DNA from: Clostridiaceae bacterium
GTDB lineage: Bacteria; Bacillota; Clostridia; Peptostreptococcales; T1SED10-28
NCBI GenBank assembly: GCA_003554105.1
Contig: PWFQ01000060.1
Location: 62,001 to 126,000, forward strand
Reading direction: 5' to 3'
Length of the DNA: 64,000 bases
Made by a program: the position numbers and the translations under genes. Under the pieces are notes generated by a model. The model was not told the origin of the DNA, searched no databases, and was given only the letters and a program-made list of their open reading frames with translations. Below, piece after piece: positions 9,878 through 19,575 of the stretch. The stretch's first letter is position 1, and the number at the start of each line of letters is the position of its first letter.

Positions 9878-10080
9878 GTATAGGTGTTTCATAACCTATA
9901 CCTTCTATCAAATAGCCCTCCATGGTTCCCCATGACAGTTGCAGGATTATTCATCCTACACCCAGCACCAATTGTTCAGCAACAATTGACACTTCGGCAC
10001 CTTCGCCTTTCCTATAGATTCAAGTCGCTGAAACCCATTGTTCTATAGTACTCTTCTCAAGTGCACCTCTATTTACTATG
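9878..10080 (-). promoter_or_regulatory. Lysine riboswitch (L-box) controlling asd-dapB-dapH-lysC-aminotransferase
   Basis: Minus strand reads TAGAGGTGCACTTGAGAAGAGTA...AGGCGAAGGTGCCGAAG...GGTGCTGGGTGTAGG...CTGTCATGGGGAACCATGGAGGGCTAT, matching conserved L-box core blocks, followed by a terminator and a lysine-biosynthesis operon. Confidence 0.92.
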
Positions 10081-10136
10081 AAGTTTTAACTTTAATGTAT
10101 AATACTATACCACAAATTTTTTGTTTGTCAAAGCAT

Positions 10137-10949
10137 TTAATAAAGATCCTTTCTTCTGTTTTTACGGACCGGAAGTTCCTGTCGAATTCGTAGCCTTTCC
10201 TCCAAATCAATTTCACAATACAAAAACCCTTCTTTCTCGTCCAACTCTTTTAACGTCGTACCCCATGGATCTACTACCATACTATGTCCATACGCATGAT
10301 ATGGTGCCTGTAAATCCCGTGCAGGGGAAACAGCCATTATAAAGGCTTGGTTGTCCAGTGCTCTGGATCTCATCAAAAGTTTCCAGTGTGCCGGCCCTGT
10401 AGTAAGATTGAAAGCACCGGGCACAATGATGATTTCTGCTCCCTGTTTATCCATTTCTATAAACAACTCAGGGAAACGAACATCATAGCAAATCGCAACA
10501 CCGATTTTCCCGAAACTTGTATTGATCACGGTGATGTTGTCCCCCCTGGTCAATACTTCCGACTCACGAAAGGTAATTTGTCCAGGTATATCAATGTCAA
10601 ACAGATGGACTTTCCGATGCTTTCCTAGGATCTTTCCAAACTGGTCGAATATATATGAGGTGTTGTAGATTTTACTGCGGGACCTTTCAGGTATACTTCC
10701 GGCAATGAGAAGAATCTGATTCATCTTAGCAAACATTCTTAATTCTTTTACGGCAGGTCCATCTTCAGGTTCCGAAAAATCAGCAAAATAAGAATTGTGA
10801 TACGGGGTATTAAACATTTCCGGCAGCACGATAAGATCCGGATGATACTCATTAATTCCCTCTTTCATTCGTTGCAATGCTTTTTGAAGATTTTCCTCTT
10901 TGTCCATCCCGACTGTCATTTGAACTCCTAATAATTTTAATTTCTTCAT
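10137..10949 (-). CDS. Carbon-nitrogen hydrolase (nitrilase superfamily, omega-amidase-like)
   Basis: Glu/Lys/Cys triad context: LPEMFN, HRKVHLFDID, GVAICYDVRFPE. Confidence 0.88.
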   Translation of the reverse strand: MKKLKLLGVQMTVGMDKEENLQKALQRMKEGINEYHPDLIVLPEMFNTPYHNSYFADFSEPEDGPAVKELRMFAKMNQILLIAGSIPERSRSKIYNTSYIFDQFGKILGKHRKVHLFDIDIPGQITFRESEVLTRGDNITVINTSFGKIGVAICYDVRFPELFIEMDKQGAEIIIVPGAFNLTTGPAHWKLLMRSRALDNQAFIMAVSPARDLQAPYHAYGHSMVVDPWGTTLKELDEKEGFLYCEIDLEERLRIRQELPVRKNRRKDLY

Positions 10950-11044
10950 GAATGTCCTCCTTCTTTATAGAAAATTTTTAATCCTTATGATATGATTATA
11001 AATGGATTTCGAAAGAAAACTCAAGTAATTAAGGAGGTTTTCCC

Positions 11045-11779
11045 ATGCGTCATGTCATCTTTGTTATTTTTTTTGTCATTTATTCCCTTTTTATCGGACT
11101 CATGTTGCCTGTTTTTTATCTTTACGAGAAAAGAGGACTTCTTAATAAGAAAAGAGATCTTTCTTTTCGAATAAACCAGCATTTTTCCAAACTGATTGTT
11201 CAGTTCAGCGGATGCGATCTTGAAGTGATCGGCAAAGAGCACATTCCCCAAGATGAAGCGGTCCTTTTTGTTGGAAATCATCAAAGCTATCTGGACATTC
11301 CTTTTCTTGTCTACGCTCTTGAACAGCCGGTTGGATTCGTTGCAAAAAAAGAGCTGGCTAAAATTCCAATTATTGGACGTTGGATTTACTATACTGATAG
11401 TGTCTTCATTGATCGAAAAGACATTCGCCAGTCATTAAGAGCAATTAATGAAGCTGCTGACACTATAAAAAGCGGACATTCAATGGTAATTTTTCCTGAA
11501 GGAACCAGAAGCAAGTCGGATGAGTTAGCGCCCTTTAAACCCGGCAGCTTAAAGCTTGCTCAAAAGGCAAAAGTATCAGTGATTCCTGTAACAACTATCG
11601 ACTCATACAGGCTCTACGAGGCAAACGGAAGTCGAATCAAACCTGGTAAAGTCCGTATCGTTATTAATCCGCCACTTTCCTCTACGAAGGAAGAGGGAAA
11701 TAAAACGATGGATAATACAATGGCTGTATATCAAACCATCAAAAGGCAACTCAATGAGTATAAAATAAAAAAACACTAA
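11045..11779 (+). CDS. plsC: 1-acyl-sn-glycerol-3-phosphate acyltransferase
   Basis: NHQSYLDIP (HX4D-type) and FPEGTRSK motifs; RBS aaggagg. Confidence 0.9.
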   Translation: MRHVIFVIFFVIYSLFIGLMLPVFYLYEKRGLLNKKRDLSFRINQHFSKLIVQFSGCDLEVIGKEHIPQDEAVLFVGNHQSYLDIPFLVYALEQPVGFVAKKELAKIPIIGRWIYYTDSVFIDRKDIRQSLRAINEAADTIKSGHSMVIFPEGTRSKSDELAPFKPGSLKLAQKAKVSVIPVTTIDSYRLYEANGSRIKPGKVRIVINPPLSSTKEEGNKTMDNTMAVYQTIKRQLNEYKIKKH

Positions 11780-11800
11780 CGGTCCCGTTAGTGTTTTTCT
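11768..11800. terminator. Rho-independent terminator (convergent genes)
   Basis: aaaaacactaacggtcccgttagtgtttttc hairpin. Confidence 0.85.
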
Positions 11801-11802
11801 GT

Positions 11803-12747
11803 CTAATAGCCTTTATCAAGATCAACAATATTTATTAATGGTCGTCCATCTCTGTAACGTTTTAAATTCTCATATATTGTATCATACCTTCTTTGATTCC
11901 GCATTTCAGAAATCCACGAGTTATGAGGGGTAATAACTGCATTTTTAAAGTTCCATAGGGGATGCTCTTTAGAAAGCGGCTCCTTTTCAAATACGTCAAG
12001 TGCCGCACCATGAATTTCCTCTTTTTTCAATGCATTGATTAATGCGCTTTCATCAATAATGCTCCCTCTGGATACGTTAATTAATAGTGCAGACTCTTTC
12101 ATTAAATCAAAGGATTTTTCTCCCAGGAGGTGATGAGTGTCTTCTGTATAAGGGATGGTGAGTACAACAACATCACTAAATGCCAAAACCTTATTCAGTT
12201 CCTTTATCGGATGACATCGATCAAAATATTCAACCGGTTTCCCCGCTGTATTCACTCCGTGAATCTCCACGCCAAAGCCTTGAAGACGTCTTGCTCCCTC
12301 AATTGCGATACTCCCTGTTCCAATAAAGGTGACTTTTTTGTTGTACAATTCAAGCAGCGAAGTATCCATCTTCCATTCTTTTTTCATCTGCTGTTCTCTC
12401 AGCTGATGGGATTTCTTGTAAAACTCTAAAATTTTCAATACGATAAATTCTCCCATGGGGATACTATACCCCCCTTTATTGTTTGTAAGGGTAATCCCCT
12501 TTGCCTTCAGGAGTTCTCTCGGAACCTGATCAATGCCGATGCTGGATAATTGAATCCATTTCAGGTTGATCATTTTAGACAACTCAAGCGAGGAAAAAGG
12601 ATCATAGCATACAAGCACCTCAACATTTTTCAAATCCTCAGTGTATTCCAATTCCTTTTCTTTTTTTATTATTGTGTCGTATCCTAAATTTTGTATTTCT
12701 TCCATTTCACGTTTTCCATAATCATAGGTAAACAGTGCTCTCATCAA
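11803..12747 (-). CDS. D-isomer-specific 2-hydroxyacid dehydrogenase family protein
   Basis: GTGSIAIEGARRLQGFG Rossmann motif, LINVSRGSIIDESALI, ALDVFEKEPLSKEHPLW, TPHNSW. Confidence 0.88.
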   Translation of the reverse strand: MMRALFTYDYGKREMEEIQNLGYDTIIKKEKELEYTEDLKNVEVLVCYDPFSSLELSKMINLKWIQLSSIGIDQVPRELLKAKGITLTNNKGGYSIPMGEFIVLKILEFYKKSHQLREQQMKKEWKMDTSLLELYNKKVTFIGTGSIAIEGARRLQGFGVEIHGVNTAGKPVEYFDRCHPIKELNKVLAFSDVVVLTIPYTEDTHHLLGEKSFDLMKESALLINVSRGSIIDESALINALKKEEIHGAALDVFEKEPLSKEHPLWNFKNAVITPHNSWISEMRNQRRYDTIYENLKRYRDGRPLINIVDLDKGY

Positions 12748-12867
12748 ATCAACTCCCTTAATCTATTCTTTCTACAATATACCCAACATCTTAACCAATT
12801 ATCAATAGTCATGAAATACATCCTATAGTATACTATTGCAAGAAGGTTAAAATTAGGAGGAACAAAT

Positions 12868-13386
12868 ATGCTCTATAGAGTGAAACAATTCTTTCATGCT
12901 CTATTTCCCAAAATATCAGAGGATGATCTGCTCTGGGTGAATCGTATTCTTGGCCCAAATGAAGTGGAGCTGTTTAAGAAGCTGCCAGTTCACGAACAAC
13001 AGCATTCGATCGCAGTGGGAAAGGATTGTATGCGGGCAAATGGCTCTGAAGAATTACTTAAAGCGGCTCTTTTACACGATATCGGAAAAATCGAAAGCAA
13101 CTTGACTATACTTAATAAGTCACTTGTGGTTCTGTTGTCTCCATTCGAAAAGCATAAAAAACACATGGCCCGCTTTATACGGGATGCTTTTTATTACAAG
13201 GAATATCATCCTTTAATCGGTGCCAATCTTTTAAAAAATATCTACATCGAAATAAACCAAGGGGAATCTTTCTCTTTGACACAAAGTCAAGAACGTGTAA
13301 TCGAATTAATTGAAGCCCATCATCACGGTAACGATTCCCGGGACAATGAGCTCCAGCTCCTTAAAAAATCTGATGCAAATAATTAA
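12868..13386 (+). CDS. HD-domain hydrolase-like protein
   Basis: ALLHDIGK HD motif, HPLIGANLL, EAHHHGND. Confidence 0.8.
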   Translation: MLYRVKQFFHALFPKISEDDLLWVNRILGPNEVELFKKLPVHEQQHSIAVGKDCMRANGSEELLKAALLHDIGKIESNLTILNKSLVVLLSPFEKHKKHMARFIRDAFYYKEYHPLIGANLLKNIYIEINQGESFSLTQSQERVIELIEAHHHGNDSRDNELQLLKKSDANN

Positions 13387-13387
13387 T

Positions 13388-14995
13388 TTACAGGTCTTCA
13401 AAGTCTTTTTTATACAACTCCCTGAGTATTACGCCGGGGTTGCGATCTGCAATTTTGCCTACAGCCCATTCATTCTGTAACAGGATTGCAGGACTTCCAA
13501 TATGATCCTCCACTAGCATACTATCCATTGTCGTGCTGAAACGGTCCGGATCATAATTCTCCATTTCTATCCAACGGATGTAACGATGTGACAGCCCTTC
13601 CATAGTAACATTAACGCCGTACTCATGCTCTAGACGATACTCTAAAACTTGGAACTGCAATACTCCAACAACTCCAACAATGTATTCTTCTATTCCAATA
13701 TTGGGCCTCTTAAACACTTGAATTGCCCCCTCTTCAGCAAGCTGGTTGATCCCTTTTAAAAACTGCTTTCTTTTCATTGAATTTTTGGGAAGAATTTTCA
13801 TAAAATGTTCCGGAGGAAACATCGGAATTCTTTCGAATTTCAATGTTGCATCTTCCTCTGACAATGTATCGCTGATCCGGAACACACCGGGATCATGAAG
13901 GCCGATGATGTCTCCGGGATATGCCTCCTCTACCACTTCCCGGTCCTGAGCCAGAAACTGTTGAGGTTGAGAAAGTCTTATCTTCTTTCCGGTTCTTGAG
14001 TTATAAACCGACATTCCCTTTTCGAATTTTCCTGAACAAATCCTCAAAAATGCCAAACGATCGCGATGAGCAGGATTCATATTCGCTTGAATTTTAAAAA
14101 TGAACCCGGAGAAATTCGGATTCTCCGGTTCAATGACTCCTTGATTGCTCAACCGAGGTTCAGGACGATAAGTAAGATTTAAAAAAGACTCAAGGAATGG
14201 TTCAACGCCAAAATTGGTCATTGCGCTTCCAAAAAACATCGGAGTTAAATCTCCGTTTTGCACTGCATCCTTATCAAAATCATCTCCAGCCATATCCAGC
14301 AATTCAATTTCGTCTTTTAACTGATTATGATAGGCTTCTCCGAGGAGATCAGTCAGCTTTTGATCTTCGATATCAACATTGACGATCTGTGCTTTATTTT
14401 GTCCATGGTCACCATCTTCGTACAGTTCAATCCGGCCTTTTGTTCGATTATAAACCCCTTTAAAGTTTCCGTCCGTACCGATGGGCCAATTCATCGGATA
14501 AGACCGTATCCCGAGTACTTTCTCAATTTCTTCCATCAGAGAAAAAGGATCTTTCCCTGCACGGTCAAGCTTGTTTACAAAGGTAAAAATCGGAATTCTC
14601 CGCTCTTTACAGACTTTGAAAAGCTTTTTTGTCTGAGGTTCCACTCCTTTGGCACAATCAATCACCATCACTGCACTATCGGCTGCAGTAAGTGTTCTAT
14701 AAGTATCCTCACTGAAGTCCTGATGGCCTGGTGTGTCCAAAATATTGATACAGCAGTCCTTATAATTAAATTGCATCACTGAGGAAGTAACTGAAATACC
14801 CCGTTGCTTCTCGATTTCCATCCAGTCGGAAACCGCATGCTTTTGAGCCTTTCTGGACTTGACTGAACCTGCCATCCGTATCGCTCCTCCATACAAAAGA
14901 AACTTCTCTGTAAGAGTGGTTTTTCCTGCATCGGGATGAGAAATGATGGCAAAGGTCCGTCGTTTATTAACTTCTTCTATAAATTTTTTATTCAT
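13388..14995 (-). CDS. prfC: Peptide chain release factor 3
   Basis: SHPDAGKTTLTEK, RGISVTSSVMQF, LDTPGHQDFSEDTYRTL GTPase motifs and RF3-type C-terminus. Confidence 0.95.
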   Translation of the reverse strand: MNKKFIEEVNKRRTFAIISHPDAGKTTLTEKFLLYGGAIRMAGSVKSRKAQKHAVSDWMEIEKQRGISVTSSVMQFNYKDCCINILDTPGHQDFSEDTYRTLTAADSAVMVIDCAKGVEPQTKKLFKVCKERRIPIFTFVNKLDRAGKDPFSLMEEIEKVLGIRSYPMNWPIGTDGNFKGVYNRTKGRIELYEDGDHGQNKAQIVNVDIEDQKLTDLLGEAYHNQLKDEIELLDMAGDDFDKDAVQNGDLTPMFFGSAMTNFGVEPFLESFLNLTYRPEPRLSNQGVIEPENPNFSGFIFKIQANMNPAHRDRLAFLRICSGKFEKGMSVYNSRTGKKIRLSQPQQFLAQDREVVEEAYPGDIIGLHDPGVFRISDTLSEEDATLKFERIPMFPPEHFMKILPKNSMKRKQFLKGINQLAEEGAIQVFKRPNIGIEEYIVGVVGVLQFQVLEYRLEHEYGVNVTMEGLSHRYIRWIEMENYDPDRFSTTMDSMLVEDHIGSPAILLQNEWAVGKIADRNPGVILRELYKKDFEDL

Positions 14996-15008
14996 TTTTA
15001 CAACTCCA

Positions 15009-15947
15009 TTAACGTGCTAAGATTTCGATGCTTGCTTTGAATATTTCATCTCCGGTCAGTCCATACTTTTCCATAAGTTCTTTAGGTTTTCCGGATTCTC
15101 CAAAAGTGTCTTTTACTCCGATTCTTTTCATAGGGACCGGGGCTTTTTCCGAAAGAACCTCTGCAACGGCAGAGCCCAGTCCCCCAATGATGTTATGTTC
15201 TTCTGCCGTGATCACTGCGCCTGTCTCTTTTGCGGCTTTTACGATTAACTCATCATCAAGTGGTTTGATGGTATGGATATTAATCACTCTGGCTTCTATT
15301 CCTTTTTCTTTCAAACGTTCTGCGGCAATTAGTGCTTCTGAAACCATTATTCCTGTCGCAATAATTGTAATATCTTTTCCTTCTCTTAAGGTAACGCCTT
15401 TACCGATTTCGAATTGATAGTCGGGGCCATCGTTAATCGTCGGTACTCCTGAACGTCCAAGGCGAAGGTATATGGGACCATAATATTCAGCTGCAGCTTT
15501 CACAGCCTCAATTGCTTCAGGACCGTCAGAAGGGACAATGACAGTCATATTGGGAATTACACGCATGCATGCAATGTCTTCCAAGGCTTGGTGAGATGCT
15601 CCGTCTTCCCCCACTGTTATGCCTGCATGTGTCGCGCAGATTTTCACGTTTAGGTTTGGGTATCCGATGGAATTACGGATAATTTCAAAAGCTCTTCCTG
15701 TGGCAAACATAGCGAATGTACTGGCAAAAGGAATTTTTCCAGTTGTCGATAAGCCTGCTGCCAACCCCATAAGGTTCTGTTCTGCAATTCCAACATTGAA
15801 GAAGCGATCAGGATAAGTTTTTCCGAACTCCGCTGTTTTGGTGGATTTAGAAAGGTCAGCGTCCAAAACAACCACTTGCTCATTTTTTTCTCCCAGTTCC
15901 AGAAGAGCCTTCCCGTATCCGTCTCTGGTTGCCATCATTTTACTCAT
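15009..15947 (-). CDS. Transketolase, C-terminal subunit
   Basis: DADLSKSTKTAEF, FNVGIAEQNLMGLAAGLS; adjacent N-terminal subunit. Start at MSKMMATRDGYG. Confidence 0.9.
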   Translation of the reverse strand: MSKMMATRDGYGKALLELGEKNEQVVVLDADLSKSTKTAEFGKTYPDRFFNVGIAEQNLMGLAAGLSTTGKIPFASTFAMFATGRAFEIIRNSIGYPNLNVKICATHAGITVGEDGASHQALEDIACMRVIPNMTVIVPSDGPEAIEAVKAAAEYYGPIYLRLGRSGVPTINDGPDYQFEIGKGVTLREGKDITIIATGIMVSEALIAAERLKEKGIEARVINIHTIKPLDDELIVKAAKETGAVITAEEHNIIGGLGSAVAEVLSEKAPVPMKRIGVKDTFGESGKPKELMEKYGLTGDEIFKASIEILAR

Positions 15948-16764
15948 TCGTTGTCCCTCCAATCTCTCTGATTGCCTGGTCTCTCTCATCCTTGCTTGGG
16001 GCTTTTCCATGCCATCCGGCTTCGTCCTCCATAAAAGATACTCCTTTGCCCTTAACGGTCTTTGCTACAATCATTGTAGGTCCTGCCTTATAGGCTTTTG
16101 CTTTAAGAATTGCTTCTGATAGTTCATCAAAAGAATGTCCGTCAACGCTTAGCACATTCCAGCCGAAGGCACGAAATTTATCCGTTACCGGATCAACTGT
16201 CATAACTTCATCATTCGATCCGTCGATTTGTAATCCGTTATAGTCCAAAAAAGCTGTAAGGTTCCATAATTTATAATGATTTGCAGCCATCGCTGCCTCC
16301 CACACAATACCTTCTTGGAGCTCACCATCACCAAGAAGTGTATAGACTCGGCTCTCCGGTGATTCAGAGGCAAGACCAAGGGCCATTCCCACAGCCGCTG
16401 AAAAACCCTGGCCAAGAGAACCGGTTGACATATCAACACCGGGTACATTTTTCATTTCAGGGTGTCCTTGGAGGAAGTGCCCGATTTTTCTCAAATTAGC
16501 TAACTCCTCTTTAGGAAAAAAACCTTTTTCAGCCAATGCTCCATAAAGGACCGGTGCTGCATGACCCTTCGATAAAACAAATCGATCTCTTTCCTTCCAG
16601 ACAGGATTTTTCTCGTCAATCTGCATTTCCTGAAAATAGAGGACTGTCATAATTTCAACAGCAGACAATGATCCTCCCGGATGGCCTGACCCCGCATTAT
16701 AAAGCATTTCGATAATGTCTTTACGTAATGTTTTTGCTTTCCCAACAAGTACTGATTCCGTCAT
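15940..16764 (-). CDS. Transketolase, N-terminal subunit
   Basis: AGSGHPGGSLSAVEIM, GDGELQEGIVWEAAM TPP-binding motif; start at MTESVLVGK; overlaps C-subunit by 8 nt. Confidence 0.9.
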   Translation of the reverse strand: MTESVLVGKAKTLRKDIIEMLYNAGSGHPGGSLSAVEIMTVLYFQEMQIDEKNPVWKERDRFVLSKGHAAPVLYGALAEKGFFPKEELANLRKIGHFLQGHPEMKNVPGVDMSTGSLGQGFSAAVGMALGLASESPESRVYTLLGDGELQEGIVWEAAMAANHYKLWNLTAFLDYNGLQIDGSNDEVMTVDPVTDKFRAFGWNVLSVDGHSFDELSEAILKAKAYKAGPTMIVAKTVKGKGVSFMEDEAGWHGKAPSKDERDQAIREIGGTTNE

Positions 16765-16786
16765 AAATCGTAAGCCTCCTGTTTGA

Positions 16787-17662
16787 TTAGTTTTTATCTT
16801 CCTTAAAGCCTTCTCCAAGAACTTCATGGGTTGTTGTCACCATCATAAAAGCCCTTGGGTCAACTTCATGAACAATTTTTTTCAGTTTTAACACCTGAGA
16901 CCGGTTTACTACACAAAGAAGCACATCCCTGTTTGTTCCCGTATACACCCCTTTACCTGCTAATGCAGTTACTCCCCTGTTCATCTCAATTGTGATTCGC
17001 TTGCTGATTATTTCAGGATTATTGGATATAATATAAAATGCCTTTGCATAACTGAGACCTTCTACGATAAAATCAATTAGTTTTACTAAAATGTATAACG
17101 CAATAATCGAGTAAAGAGAAGTTTCCACTCTACGTTCAACAATTCCAGCCGCGACCACAACCATTAGATCCAGGCCCATCATCAGTTTTGAAGTGCTGAG
17201 TCCGGGAAAGTATTTATTTAATATTGCTCCGCCTAAATCTGTTCCTCCGGTTGTACCTCCATAACGAAAGACAATTCCTAATCCAATTCCGGAGATTACT
17301 CCCCCGTAAATTGCTGCCAGGAGCAGATCATCAGTAACAGAAATGTTTTCACCAAAAAAAATATAGAAAAAGCGTATAAACGCTGACAGCATAATTGTTG
17401 AAAAAGCTGTTTTAGCGCCAAATGCTTTTCCTAACAGCAGAATCCCGATGATAAACAACGGGATATTTACCGCCAAGTTCGTAAAGTCAATGGGTATTCC
17501 CAGCATCCTTTGCAAAAGAATTGCAAATCCTGTAACTCCGCCGGGAGCAATTGTGTTCGGTTCCAGAAAAAAGACCAAAGAAAAAGCCAGTAGTCCGGTC
17601 CCAACTGCCAGCCCAAAGTATTCGATTACAATCCTCGCTTTTTTGTTTTGAATCATCATCAT
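16787..17662 (-). CDS. YitT family membrane protein (DUF161/DUF2179)
   Basis: Multi-TM with APGGVTGFAILL and GGTTGGTDLGGAIL; C-terminal DUF2179-type VYTGTNRDVLLCVVNRSQ. Confidence 0.88.
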   Translation of the reverse strand: MMMIQNKKARIVIEYFGLAVGTGLLAFSLVFFLEPNTIAPGGVTGFAILLQRMLGIPIDFTNLAVNIPLFIIGILLLGKAFGAKTAFSTIMLSAFIRFFYIFFGENISVTDDLLLAAIYGGVISGIGLGIVFRYGGTTGGTDLGGAILNKYFPGLSTSKLMMGLDLMVVVAAGIVERRVETSLYSIIALYILVKLIDFIVEGLSYAKAFYIISNNPEIISKRITIEMNRGVTALAGKGVYTGTNRDVLLCVVNRSQVLKLKKIVHEVDPRAFMMVTTTHEVLGEGFKEDKN

Positions 17663-17672
17663 TTTATCACTC

Positions 17673-18779
17673 CTAGTACTCTTGAAAATTATCTAAAATA
17701 TCTTTAAATAAATTAAAATTTTTCACAGCTTTTTTTTGCAGACTCAACCTTTTCTTTTCCATTTTATCCAATTGCTCGCTTTTGTGTTGAAATAGTCCTT
17801 CAATGGTTGTGAGCAGATGAATCACGTCGAGTTTTTTCCCGTCCAGTAAAGATCCATCGATGGATTTCATAAACGATGCGACTTTATCATTCCCTTTAAT
17901 GCCCATATTGGGAACACCACAAATCGTCGCAAAAATCAGAGCATGTAAGCGCATACCGATGAGAAGATCCAAACCATTGATTTCTCTCAAAATCTTCATC
18001 CACCGATATTCACTATCGATAAACTTCGGTACACGGTCCATACGTGTAATAATTTCTTGAATAATTTTTTGATCTTTTTCTATTTCCATTGGTATAAATA
18101 CCACTTCATAACCTTCCCCTATAAGATGGTCCGAGGCCCTTGCCAGAGTTTCGATGTAGTCCGTACTTTCTCCCCAGGCTTGAGGGACAATACCAATTCT
18201 TTTTCCATTATTACTGTGTTTATCTTTAATGCCATTATGATCCTCACTCAAAAAATACTCTTCAAATATGGGACAATCGATAACAAAGGCTACATCACTT
18301 GTGATTGTAATTTCTTTGTTAACTCCGATTTTTTGCATTCTCTCTTTTGAATTTTGATCCCTTACAGTCAATAAATCCATTTGATTTAAAACATCCTGAG
18401 CAATTCGACGATCAAATGAGTTCAGTAACGAACCGAACCCGTTGCCGTAAAGAATTGTCTTTTTTTTAAACTTTTGGGCAAGAAAAAAAATGAACATATC
18501 AAAGCGGGAACTTTTACCCTGATCTTCTTCTTGAAATAGTGAGCCACCAAGTCGTATAACAACATCTGCAGATTTCAGCGCATGGTAGATCGCTTTGTAC
18601 TGATTTCTACCAATCGCATTGATATGATGATTATTTTCCGTTTTTCTTTTGCTATGGGAGAGAACTGTGATAACCGTGTGCGGATCGGATTGGTTTAAAT
18701 ACTCCATAAAAGCTCTTAAGCCCATTTCGTTCCCCACATTGTCCCTGCCATAGTGACCAAAAACAAGGATTTTTTTCAT
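17673..18779 (-). CDS. csaB: Polysaccharide pyruvyl transferase family protein (CsaB-like)
   Basis: GHYGRDNVGNEMGL start, LGGSLFQ, GMRLHALIFA motif. Confidence 0.82.
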   Translation of the reverse strand: MKKILVFGHYGRDNVGNEMGLRAFMEYLNQSDPHTVITVLSHSKRKTENNHHINAIGRNQYKAIYHALKSADVVIRLGGSLFQEEDQGKSSRFDMFIFFLAQKFKKKTILYGNGFGSLLNSFDRRIAQDVLNQMDLLTVRDQNSKERMQKIGVNKEITITSDVAFVIDCPIFEEYFLSEDHNGIKDKHSNNGKRIGIVPQAWGESTDYIETLARASDHLIGEGYEVVFIPMEIEKDQKIIQEIITRMDRVPKFIDSEYRWMKILREINGLDLLIGMRLHALIFATICGVPNMGIKGNDKVASFMKSIDGSLLDGKKLDVIHLLTTIEGLFQHKSEQLDKMEKKRLSLQKKAVKNFNLFKDILDNFQEY

Positions 18780-18933
18780 CGATAACATCCTTCCGACTCT
18801 TCATTCCATAAATTAAGACCTCATTCTACAATATCATCTAAGTCATGAGAATGAAAGGTCTTATTCCGTCGCTCTATGTAGTTGATAAGATCTGAGCTTT
18901 TTAGAAGCAAGTACGTATGTACTGGTTAAAAAT

Positions 18934-19287
18934 TCAATACCCTGATATAATTCCCAAGCTGATGGAAAGGGCCACGTTGACATCCATCATTGTTTTCTCA
19001 TCAAGTGATCCGATTTTTTCTTCCAATCGACGTTTATCGATTGTTCGAATTTGCTCCAATAGAATTACGGAGTTTTTAGGAATATTGTAATGACTGGTTT
19101 CTATTTCCACATGGGTGGGAAGCTTTCCTTTATTGATTTTCGAAGTAATGGCCGCTACAATCACTGTAGGACTGTACCGGTTGCCGGTATTATTCTGTAC
19201 AACCAAAACCGGTCTTACGCCGCCTTGCTCAGAACCGATAACCGGACTGAGGTTTGCGTAAAACATATCTCCTCTTTTTATCGCCAA
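18934..19287 (-). CDS. ndoA: Type II toxin endoribonuclease MazF/EndoA
   Basis: [32 protein letters not shown]...[21 protein letters not shown], canonical EndoA; acpS-alr-antitoxin-toxin order. Confidence 0.95.
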   Translation of the reverse strand: MAIKRGDMFYANLSPVIGSEQGGVRPVLVVQNNTGNRYSPTVIVAAITSKINKGKLPTHVEIETSHYNIPKNSVILLEQIRTIDKRRLEEKIGSLDEKTMMDVNVALSISLGIISGY

Positions 19288-19289
19288 TT

Positions 19290-19523
19290 TTAATCCTCCT
19301 CTGCAATAGAGCCTTCATAATCTTCCAAGGAAGATAAATCCAGGCACATGCCTAATTCTGCAAGGGCAGTATTGATTGTTGCCATTTCCTGATAACCGAT
19401 TTTCATATCCAAATCAGCTTGATAAACATCATGCGATTCACACAAATGACAATCTTCCATAGGATAGGCTTTCTCTGCTAAATCCTTAGGCAGGTTCACG
19501 GACAATTTTCGGATATCTTTCAT
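19290..19523 (-). CDS. EndoAI-like antitoxin with divergent/shortened ribbon-helix-helix region
   Basis: Directly upstream of ndoA; C-terminal [17 protein letters not shown] matches the EndoAI toxin-binding region; N-terminal [14 protein letters not shown] beta-strand retained. Confidence 0.75.
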   Translation of the reverse strand: MKDIRKLSVNLPKDLAEKAYPMEDCHLCESHDVYQADLDMKIGYQEMATINTALAELGMCLDLSSLEDYEGSIAEED

Positions 19524-19575
19524 ACTGCACCTCCTGATTAAGAATAGTTTGCCCTTTATTATAGACGATAATACC

